Part shown: in pieces, positions 6,944 to 12,632 of the stretch | How the letters are laid out: each line of letters begins with the position of its first letter | Position numbering within the stretch: position 1 is the stretch's first letter | Source: JBGPJM01 sp041485385 | GTDB lineage: Bacteria > Planctomycetota > Phycisphaerae > Phycisphaerales > UBA1924 | Direction of reading: 5' to 3' | Length of the DNA: 12,632 bases | NCBI GenBank assembly: GCA_041485385.1 | Contig: JBGPJM010000144.1 | Span: forward strand, 1-12,632 | The notes under the pieces: model-generated | The model's database searches: none | What the model saw: only the letters and a program-made list of their open reading frames with translations | Told to the model about the DNA's origin: nothing | Position numbers and translations under genes: made by a program

Positions 6944-7960
6944 TCATGGCACCCAGGGGATCTCGGGCCCGGCGAAGTCGCGCCCGCGGAGGCCGGAGCG
7001 GGTCCAGCGGATGCGGCCGAGGACGAACTGCTGGGCGGCGCCGTTGAGGGTGGGCGGCTCCACGGAGAGTTCGGGGGCGTAGTTCACGCGCGCCGGGAGC
7101 GGGCTCAACGGCGAGTTGGGGAAATAGCCGAGGTTGGCGGTGGCCATCGAGCGAATGCCGGCGCTGCCGTCGGCGAGCATGACTGGCACGCGGGCCTCGT
7201 CGTACATGAAGTAAACTTGACGCTGCGAGTAGGAGCGCTGTACCTGCTCGTACAGCATCGCCTTCTCGGCCGGGAAAGCGACCTCGGTCATGCGACGGGT
7301 TCCCAGGCGTGTGCGGGCGCTACCGACCTGGTAGAACCTATGGCCTGTCGGATCTTGCGCGACGGTCGGGATCGGGCCATCCGGCGTGCTCACCTGGGCA
7401 TCGGGCGAGATGAAGGCAGGGCCGATCTCGTATGAGCTCGAGTACGAGAACCGCGCCGAGAAGTAGGCGTAGAAAGGGGGCAGGCTGCCCGCGTTCAGGG
7501 GATCCGCTTGCCAGCTCAATCTCAGCGTGTCCTCAGGCGAGACGACCCACTTGGCCGGGAGTTGCAAACTCAGATAGTCCAGCAGGGGCAGATGGTTGTA
7601 GAGGATGTGCGGTATCCATCCGGAGATCGGTTGCAAGTCCGTCCGGTTCCCTCGCCGCCTCATAATGTCCACGGCCTGATTCGCGGCGGCCTGGTTGTCA
7701 TTCGGCGCGACCCCTCCAAAGCCGTAGTTGATCCCGGCCCGCCAGGAGTACGACCATACCCGCTCATCGTTGTCGGCCGCGTAGGAGGCGGTGCCGGCGG
7801 CGAACTGCTGGAGGTTGGCGATGGAGCCGGCGAGGCGGGCGCGGCGGCGGGAGTCGGCGGAGGTGAGCGCCAGCGCGGCGCTCACGGCGGCTACGAGGAC
7901 AACGAGGACGATCACCTCGATCAACATGAACGCTGGGCGACGCGATGGCTGTTGCGTCAT
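6944..7960 (-). CDS. Pseudopilin-like protein, paralog 2 of a tandem array
   Basis: This 338-residue protein starts at the ATG at 7958-7960, with AAAGGAA six bases upstream. The leader MTQQPSRRPA is followed by FMLIE and a hydrophobic helix: a prepilin-type signal with Ala at -1 and Glu at +5 of the mature protein. Next come SRRRARLAGSIANLQQFAAG, AADNDERVWSYSWRAGINYG, a middle domain with YSSSYEIGPAFISPDAQV, the motif RVPVMLADGSAGIRSM (the DGS signature) and the conserved tail RGRDFAGPEIPWVP. It is closest to the frameshifted paralog 34 bases upstream, with which it is probably co-transcribed. Like other planctomycete members of this class it is likely anchored in the inner membrane and exposed to the periplasm after peptidase cleavage. 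The partner and function are unknown. Confidence 0.88.
   Translation of the reverse strand: MTQQPSRRPAFMLIEVIVLVVLVAAVSAALALTSADSRRRARLAGSIANLQQFAAGTASYAADNDERVWSYSWRAGINYGFGGVAPNDNQAAANQAVDIMRRRGNRTDLQPISGWIPHILYNHLPLLDYLSLQLPAKWVVSPEDTLRLSWQADPLNAGSLPPFYAYFSARFSYSSSYEIGPAFISPDAQVSTPDGPIPTVAQDPTGHRFYQVGSARTRLGTRRMTEVAFPAEKAMLYEQVQRSYSQRQVYFMYDEARVPVMLADGSAGIRSMATANLGYFPNSPLSPLPARVNYAPELSVEPPTLNGAAQQFVLGRIRWTRSGLRGRDFAGPEIPWVP
6966..7019. repeat. 54-base direct repeat, copy A (3' end of paralog 2)
   Basis: This segment is identical, base for base, to 8017-8070. It encodes the conserved tail (RIRWTRSGLRGRDFAGP region) of the pseudopilin paralogs. Exact identity, third codon positions included, exceeds that of the flanking parts of the two genes. 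Confidence 0.9.
7790..7822. repeat. 33-base direct repeat, copy A (after the pilin helix, paralog 2)
   Basis: This segment is identical to 8852-8884 and encodes the IANLQQFAAGT region. A further 25 identical bases (CCGGCGAGGCGGGCGCGGCG...) follow after a four-base difference. Confidence 0.85.
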
Positions 7961-7966
7961 GGACGG

Positions 7967-7973
7967 TTCCTTT
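7967..7973 (-). promoter_or_regulatory. Shine-Dalgarno site for pseudopilin paralog 2
   Basis: The minus strand reads AAAGGAA, six bases before the ATG at 7960. It lies in the 34-base gap after the stop of paralog 1, consistent with translation from a shared transcript. Confidence 0.65.
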
Positions 7974-8016
7974 CGAGATCGAGGCGTGGCTAGGTTAGGG
8001 CACCCACGGGACTTCC

Positions 8017-8070
8017 GGCCCGGCGAAGTCGCGCCCGCGGAGGCCGGAGCGGGTCCAGCGGATGCGGCCG
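8017..8070. repeat. 54-base direct repeat, copy B (3' end of paralog 1)
   Basis: This is the second copy of 6966-7019. Bases 8011-8036, which overlap the start of this repeat, are also identical to the 3' end of paralog 3 (26 bases beginning ACTTCCGGCCCGG, around 5803-5828). Confidence 0.9.
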
Positions 8071-8851
8071 CGGACGTACTGGGCGGGCTGGCCGTTGAGC
8101 GTCGGCGGCTCCCAGGAGAGTTCGGGGGTGTAGTTCACGTACGTCGGGATTGGGTTCGTCGGTAGATTTGGATGGAAACCCAGGTTCGCGGATGCCATCG
8201 ATCGAACCTGGGCACTCCCGTCGGCGAGCATGACCGGGATGCGGACCTCGTCGTAAGCGTAGAACAATGTGCGCGGGCCGAAGTGCTGGCCATAGGTCTC
8301 ATAGACCATGGCTTTCTCGGCGGGGAACGCCACTTCGGACAACTGCCGGGTGCCGAGTCGCGGTTGTTCCCGACCTGGTAGTACCTGTGCCCGGCTGGGT
8401 CCTGCGCTACCGTCGGGATCGGGCCCGTGGGCGTGTTGACCTGGGCATCGGGCGAGAAGAACGACGGGCCGATCTCGTAAGAACTTGAATACGGGACTCG
8501 TTTGCCCGCGTTGTCCGCCGCCGGGTAGTTCGGACGGTTGGTGAGGTTGAAGTAGTTGAGCGGATCGGCCTGCCACATCAGCCGGTTGAGGTCGTCGGAA
8601 GAGACCAGGACCTTGGACGGGAGCGACCAATCGAGGTAGTCCGCCAGCACGAGATGGCTGTAAAAGACGTGCGGCAGCCACCCCGTCACGGGCTGCAGGT
8701 CGGTGCGACCGGTTCGCCGCCGGAGGATCTCGATCGCTTGGAATCCCGCGGCCTGGATGTCGTCGGTTGCCACAGGGAATCCGGCGTGCATCTCGCCCGC
8801 CCGCCACGAGTAGGACCAGACCCGGTCATCGTGGTCGGCCGCGAAGGCCTG

Positions 8852-8884
8852 GGTGCCGGCGGCGAACTGCTGGAGGTTGGCGAT
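8852..8884. repeat. 33-base direct repeat, copy B (after the pilin helix, paralog 1)
   Basis: This is the second copy of 7790-7822, at the matching position of the frameshifted paralog. Confidence 0.85.
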
Positions 8885-9042
8885 CGATCCGGCGAGGCGG
8901 GCGCGGCGGCGGGCATCGCCCGACGACAGGGCCAGGATCACCGCGATGACCACCGAGACGGCGACCACGGTGGCCAGTTCGACCAGCGCGAACGCGCACC
9001 CGCACCCGCGAGGGCCGATTCGCCTGCGTTGCATGTCTCAAA

Positions 9043-9047
9043 TCTCC
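9043..9047 (-). promoter_or_regulatory. Shine-Dalgarno site for pseudopilin paralog 1
   Basis: The minus strand reads GGAGA, eight bases before the ATG at 9034. The intact ribosome site suggests that the gene's start is still functional despite the downstream frameshift. Confidence 0.55.
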
Positions 9048-9424
9048 GGCAACCGAACGGGGGAATCCGGCCGTGGCCGCGTACCAGAACGGGACGCTCA
9101 ACCCAGCGAATCAGCGTACGCCGCGATCGGTCCGGCGACAAGCCCGCCGCATCGGTTCGGCGGCGGGCGAGAAAGAACCGTCATGCCGTCGGCACCCTCT
9201 GGCCTCGCGGCTGGCCGGTCGCGGCCCGGTCGTCTCGGGACGGGCTTGCACTTGCCCCTATCTCCTGCAACAATATGTCATGCAGGCGTTCTGTCTGCAA
9301 CGCGGAGCAACTCGGATTGCCCCGATGAACAACGTGAGAACCGGGGCGCGGCCGGCCGGCGGGCCGGAAGTCGCTGGGGGCTTCGAGCGTGTGACTCCTG
9401 CTGAGGCACTCTCTTCCTCACTCT

Positions 9425-9430
9425 GGGAGG
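9425..9430 (+). promoter_or_regulatory. Shine-Dalgarno site that fixes the 9436 start
   Basis: GGGAGG lies five bases before the ATG at 9436, which opens directly into a signal peptide. An upstream in-frame ATG at 9325 has no such site and would bury the signal peptide. Confidence 0.75.
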
Positions 9431-9435
9431 TCTGT

Positions 9436-11541
9436 ATGAAGCCGAACTCTCGTGGAACGAAGTTGCGCGGCGCGGTCGGCCTGCTGATCGTCGCGGCGGG
9501 CGCGGCGCTGGGCTGCTCCGTCGCGGCGGCCGATGTGACAGTCCGTACGGTGGCCCTCTCCGGCACGTACGCGCCCGGGCTCACGAACGTATCGACGTTC
9601 GAGTTCTTCTCCGAGCCGCGGATCAACACCGACGGCGAGGTGCTCTTCTGGGCCCGCCTGGCGAACAGTGCCGACGACTGCTCGGGCGCTACGCCCGTCT
9701 ACCCGGGCGTGAACATCATCAGCAACCTGCGCGCGACGGACGGCCCCTCGGGCTGCTCGGACCTGCGTGACATCTGGGTACGCTTCAGCGCTCCCGCGAG
9801 CGCGGCCTTCTCGGTGACCGCTACGCTCGGCGCGACGCAGGCCCCGTCGGTCTCCGTGTATTCCGGCACGTGCTCCACCCTGACCCAGGTAAGCTGTGTC
9901 AACGGCGTGCCGGGGCACGCCCAGCTCAGCTTCTCCGGCACTCTGAACACCGAGTACCTTATCCGAGTCGGCTCCTTCAACGGGCTGGCCGGCGCGGGCA
10001 CACTCCAGATCATGCAGAGCAGCGGGCCGCCGGGGCCGCTCAACCCGCGCGATGAGGGCTCGCTGTGGTCCGACCGCGCGACGGGTCCGGGCGCCGGCCC
10101 GCTGTCGCTGATCCTTCGCGAGGGGGATACGACGGCGTTCGACGCCACGGCCTACCACGGCAGCCTCGCGTTCGCCGCGTTCAACGACGACGCGACCGTC
10201 GCCGTCACAGGGTCGGTCGTCGGGCCGACGCCCAACCAGATCACGCTGGCGTCGCTGTTCACCTCCGACGCGTCGGGCGCGGTCACGCTGCTGCAGAACG
10301 AGGCGCTGGCACCCCCGCCCGGCGTCGATCGCTGGACGCTTCCGCCCCCCTCGCTGGGGCGGGGCGGGCAGATCGCCTATTCCCTGCTCGACGGCACGCG
10401 CCTGGTGTACGGGCGGGTGACCATCACCGGGGGCACGACCGGTTCGCCCGCCCCGGGCACGCCGGCGGGCACGACGTTCCTGTTCATCGACCAGCCGGGG
10501 CAGAGCTCCGACGGGCGGGTCGCGTTCCGCTCGACGCTCGCCGGCGCCGGCGTCGACAGCACGAACAACTCCGGCCTCTGGGCCGACCGGGCCGCTTCGC
10601 CGCACGCGCCGGCCGGGGCCGTCGAGCTGGTCGCTCGCGCGGGCGCACCCGCGCCGGGCATGCCGGCCGACGTCACGCTCGCCGCCATGGCGATCGAGCC
10701 GACGATCAACAACGCCGGGCGCGTGGCGTTCTGGGCCTCGATCGCCGGCCCGGGGATCGACGCCACGAACAACGCCGTTCTCTGGACCGACCGTGCCGGG
10801 GGCGCCCCGCCGGCGCTGCTGGCCCTGGCCCGCGCGGGCGACCACGCGCACGGCGCGCCGGACGGCGTGCTCTTCCGCTCCTTCAGCCGGCGGGTCGCGA
10901 TGAACGATCACTCCGACATCGCCGTGCTGGCCCAGCTCGCCGGTGCGACCATCACGGCGCAGAACAACTCGGGGATCTGGCTCTTCTCCTCCGACGGGCT
11001 TTCCCGGGCCGTCGCCACCGAGGGGTCCCAGGCCACCGGGCTCCTCGCCGGCGTCGTCTTCTCGTCGTTCTCCGACCCGGTGCTCAGCGAGCGCGGCGAG
11101 ATCGCCTTCCTGGCCCGCCTCCGCGGGCCGGGCATCACCCAGAGCAACAACCAGGCGCTCTTCGTTGTCTCCCCCACGGGGCTCGCCTCAACCATCGTCC
11201 GCAGCGGCGACACGCTGATGCTCTCGCCGGTCGACGTACGCACCGTACGCGAGATTCTCTTCGGCAGCGGCGCGGTCTCCAGCGGGCGGGCGCAGCTCAA
11301 CGACGCCGGGACGGTCGTCTTCCAGCTCTTCTTCGCCGACAACACCAGCGGCATCTTCGCCGCCGACCGGACCTGCGCCGCCGACTTCAACCACGACACC
11401 CTGGTCAACTCCCAGGACTTCCTGGACTTCATCGGCGCCTTCTTCGCAGGCCTGCCGGGGGCGGATTTCAACCGCTCCGGCGCCGTGAACTCCCAGGATC
11501 TGTTCGATTTCCTCTCCGCGTTCTTCGCCGGCTGCGGCTGA
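9436..11541 (+). CDS. Exported NxxGxxAF-repeat protein with GC-type dockerin C-terminus
   Basis: This 701-residue protein has a Sec signal peptide (residues 1 to about 32, ending AAA). The body is built of tandem units with the core N-x-x-G-x-x-A-F: N64-F71, N250 (weak), S357-F364, N425-F432, N490-V497 (weak), S551-F558 and N622-F629. Most are followed by a loop like AGPGIDATNN and an LWTDR or LF strand, as in beta-propeller-like 'choice-of-anchor' proteins. The first unit is interrupted at about residues 77-203 by a separate domain beginning DDCSGATP and containing DIWVRF, SVYSGTC and EYLIRVGS. This resembles the Cys-containing domain found in many planctomycete secreted proteins. The C-terminus carries two Ca-loop motifs, DFNHDTLVNSQD (650-661) and DFNRSGAVNSQD (677-688), ending GCG: a GC-type dockerin. 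The role is unknown, probably surface-attached or secreted. Confidence 0.9.
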   Translation: MKPNSRGTKLRGAVGLLIVAAGAALGCSVAAADVTVRTVALSGTYAPGLTNVSTFEFFSEPRINTDGEVLFWARLANSADDCSGATPVYPGVNIISNLRATDGPSGCSDLRDIWVRFSAPASAAFSVTATLGATQAPSVSVYSGTCSTLTQVSCVNGVPGHAQLSFSGTLNTEYLIRVGSFNGLAGAGTLQIMQSSGPPGPLNPRDEGSLWSDRATGPGAGPLSLILREGDTTAFDATAYHGSLAFAAFNDDATVAVTGSVVGPTPNQITLASLFTSDASGAVTLLQNEALAPPPGVDRWTLPPPSLGRGGQIAYSLLDGTRLVYGRVTITGGTTGSPAPGTPAGTTFLFIDQPGQSSDGRVAFRSTLAGAGVDSTNNSGLWADRAASPHAPAGAVELVARAGAPAPGMPADVTLAAMAIEPTINNAGRVAFWASIAGPGIDATNNAVLWTDRAGGAPPALLALARAGDHAHGAPDGVLFRSFSRRVAMNDHSDIAVLAQLAGATITAQNNSGIWLFSSDGLSRAVATEGSQATGLLAGVVFSSFSDPVLSERGEIAFLARLRGPGITQSNNQALFVVSPTGLASTIVRSGDTLMLSPVDVRTVREILFGSGAVSSGRAQLNDAGTVVFQLFFADNTSGIFAADRTCAADFNHDTLVNSQDFLDFIGAFFAGLPGADFNRSGAVNSQDLFDFLSAFFAGCG

Positions 11542-11653
11542 GGCAACGTACGGCTGTCGGTGCCGGTATGAGACGGCGTTCACTCGCCCGCCTCCGGCCG
11601 GGATTACCCTGTGACCTGCCCATTGCCACGCCCGGTTCGTGCTGTAGGCTGAA

Positions 11654-11678
11654 GTGCCGCATCGGCATTCTGCGGCAC
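11654..11678 (+). other. Stem-loop between the repeat-protein and dehydrogenase-like genes
   Basis: GTGCCGCA (11654-11661) pairs perfectly with TGCGGCAC (11671-11678) around a nine-base loop. It lies 113 bases after the 11541 stop and 30 bases before the next ATG. There is no T-run, only GTAAATCCC. It could be a terminator of the upstream gene or a leader structure of the downstream gene. Confidence 0.45.
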
Positions 11679-11708
11679 CCGTAAATCCCACCCGCCGGAA
11701 AGACCGAC

Positions 11709-12632
11709 ATGACCGGTATATCCCTCAAGATCCTTGTCCTCGGCGCGGTCTCGCTGGCGTGCGCGGCGGCGCCGGCGGTCTCCCCAGCGGCGTTCCCGCC
11801 TGATTTCGGAAGCGCGTCCGTCGCGTCGGGCTGGAACCAGGCCGTCGGCATGGCCTTCGCGCCGCCGGGACCGACGAGCGATAACCGGTTGTTCGTCTGG
11901 GAAAAGGCCGGGCGCGTCTGGCTGGTCGAGAACGGCGTGAAATCGACGCAGCCGCTCATCGATATCTCGGAGGAGGTGGGCGACTGGGGCGACTACGGGT
12001 GCCTGGGGTTCGCGCCTGATCCCAACTTCTTCACCAACGGATACATCTACCTTTTCTACGTGGTGGACTTCCACTACCTGCGCTACTTCGGCACGCCGCA
12101 ATACGACCCCACGACCGACGAGCCTTACCGCGACACGATCGGGCGCATCACCCGGTACACCTGCAACGCCGCCGACGGCTTCCATTCCGTCAACCCGGCC
12201 TCGCGCCTGGTGCTGCTGGGGGAGTCGATGTCGACCGGCTTCCCGATCTGCAGCCTGTCGCACGGCGTCGGGTCGCTCGCGTTCGGCGCCGACGGCACGC
12301 TGCTGGCCTCGTGCGGCGACGGGGCGTCGTACGACGGGACCGACGCGGGCGGGCCCAACGGGCTCTCGAGCAACACCGCGCTGGCCGACGGCATTATCCG
12401 GCCCGCGGAGGACGTCGGCTCATTCCGGTCCCAGCTCGTGAACTCGCTCTCGGGCAAGATCGTCCGCCTGAATCCGGCCAACGGCAACGGCCTGCCCTCC
12501 AACCCCTTCTACGACCCGGCAACGCCACGGTCCCCGAAATCGCGCGTCTGGGCCCTGGGACTCCGCAACCCTTACCGCTTCACCGTACGCCCGGGCACGG
12601 GCAGCCCTGACCCCACGGCCGCGAACCCGGGC
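11709..12632 (+). CDS. Exported glucose/sorbosone dehydrogenase-like beta-propeller (3' end outside window)
   Basis: The gene starts at the ATG at 11709, with GGAAAG six bases upstream, and stays open to the right edge (308 codons), so its C-terminus is missing. Residues 1 to about 28 are a signal peptide. Features of the PQQ-type glucose/sorbosone dehydrogenase family follow in order: AVGMAFAPPG and RLFVWEKAGRVWLVENG (blade 1); GDWGDYGCLGFAPDPNFFTN and GYIYLFYVV; RITRY; SHGVGSLAFGADGTLLASCG, with His185 at the position of the family's catalytic His; SLSGKIVRLNPANGNGLPSN; and RVWALGLRNPYRFTV. Known members oxidise sugars or related alcohols with PQQ in the periplasm. Whether this one binds PQQ cannot be shown from the partial sequence. 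An unusual feature is a Tyr-rich insert (HYLRYFGTPQYDPTTDEPYRD) between blades. It is on the same strand as the dockerin gene, 167 bases downstream. Confidence 0.88.
   Translation, partial: MTGISLKILVLGAVSLACAAAPAVSPAAFPPDFGSASVASGWNQAVGMAFAPPGPTSDNRLFVWEKAGRVWLVENGVKSTQPLIDISEEVGDWGDYGCLGFAPDPNFFTNGYIYLFYVVDFHYLRYFGTPQYDPTTDEPYRDTIGRITRYTCNAADGFHSVNPASRLVLLGESMSTGFPICSLSHGVGSLAFGADGTLLASCGDGASYDGTDAGGPNGLSSNTALADGIIRPAEDVGSFRSQLVNSLSGKIVRLNPANGNGLPSNPFYDPATPRSPKSRVWALGLRNPYRFTVRPGTGSPDPTAANPG

Larger units (their letters stand above)
7995..9034 (-). pseudogene. Pseudopilin-like protein, paralog 1, broken by a one-base frameshift
   Basis: The start is the ATG at 9032-9034, with GGAGA eight bases upstream. 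The leader MQRRRIGPRGCGCA is followed by FALVE and a hydrophobic helix (prepilin-type signal, Ala at -1). The first 225 codons match paralog 2 closely, through YSSSYEIGPSFFSPDAQV and GHRYYQVGNNR. The frame then runs out of similarity, while the -1 frame resumes it at once as RLGTRQLSEVAFPAEKAM, through RIPVMLADGSAQVRSM, to the tail RGRDFAGPEVPWVP and the TAA at 7995. The switch lies at about 8358-8365. One missing base, for example a C in the CCGCGA stretch of the minus strand, would explain it and give about 346 residues. No slippery heptamer is visible there, so programmed frameshifting is unlikely. It is either a recent pseudogene or a sequencing error. Without repair the product would be 299 residues with an unrelated tail. 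Confidence 0.82.
9035..9435. other. Divergent non-coding region between pseudopilin array and repeat-protein gene
   Basis: These 401 bases should carry promoters for the minus-strand array and for the plus-strand 9436 gene. The plus frame of the 9436 gene stays open upstream to 9073, but it has no ribosome site or signal sequence there and I do not count it. A six-pair hairpin CCGGCC-ggcg-GGCCGG lies at 9352-9367. TTGCAC at 9246 and CAATAT at 9271 have a 19-base spacing that makes a poor promoter match. Confidence 0.5.

Noticed and set aside
6966..8070. CRISPR-like or insertion-sequence repeats
   Set aside because: There are only two copies about 1 kb apart, each lying at the same position inside paralogous coding sequence; they are explained by gene duplication.
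8355..8375. Programmed -1 ribosomal frameshift in paralog 1
   Set aside because: There is no slippery X-XXY-YYZ heptamer and no obvious downstream structure, and the two intact paralogs do not need one.
9073..9435. N-terminal extension of the repeat protein by 121 codons
   Set aside because: It has no ribosome site and would place the signal peptide inside the protein; the ATG at 9436 has GGGAGG in front of it.
9462..9540. Lipoprotein signal in the repeat protein
   Set aside because: The Cys at residue 27 follows AALG, which is a poor lipobox, and a normal signal-peptidase site (AAA before Asp33) lies just after it.
9418..10911. 497-codon minus-strand open frame opposite the repeat protein
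   Set aside because: It is Arg/Gly/Ala-rich with no domain, and the plus-strand gene has a signal peptide, repeats and a dockerin.

Overview
The window is about two-thirds G+C and most likely comes from a planctomycete, probably the Phycisphaerae. Three things point there. One secreted protein ends in a duplicated Ca-binding-loop module finishing in Gly-Cys (the 'GC-type dockerin' typical of that group). Three tandem genes are short pseudopilin-like proteins of the kind planctomycetes carry in many copies. The secreted repeat protein and the sorbosone/glucose-dehydrogenase-like protein also fit that group. The assignment rests on family recognition, not on a search.

Layout, left to right. 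(1) 2-1195 (+): C-terminal part of a class III fructose-1,6-bisphosphatase, cut by the left edge. (2) 1297-1875 (+): small four-helix membrane protein of an uncharacterised family. (3) 1902-3647 (-): exported or membrane-anchored TPR protein, convergent with (2). (4) 3648-3902: divergent intergenic region with an unusually AT-rich core. (5) 3903-4340 (+): DinB-fold protein. (6) 4404-5438 (+): helical, TPR-like protein of unknown role. (7) 5439-5783: non-coding convergent spacer with a hairpin. (8) 5784-6785, 6944-7960 and 7995-9034 (all -): three tandem paralogous pseudopilin-like genes, the 5'-most (7995-9034) broken by a one-base frameshift. (9) 9035-9435: divergent non-coding region. (10) 9436-11541 (+): exported NxxGxxAF-repeat protein with a Cys-containing domain inserted into its first repeat and a GC-type dockerin at the C-terminus. 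(11) 11709 to the right edge (+): exported glucose/sorbosone-dehydrogenase-like beta-propeller, incomplete.

The left half looks like unrelated housekeeping or conserved-unknown genes. The right half (5784 onward) has a common theme of export and the cell surface: pseudopilin-like proteins transcribed away from two Sec-exported proteins. Any functional link between the pseudopilins and the dockerin protein is inference from position only. The strongest points for follow-up are the paralog array with its near-identical ends and its frameshift, and the domain insertion in the repeat protein. I see no CRISPR array, tRNA, rRNA, transposase or clear mobile element.
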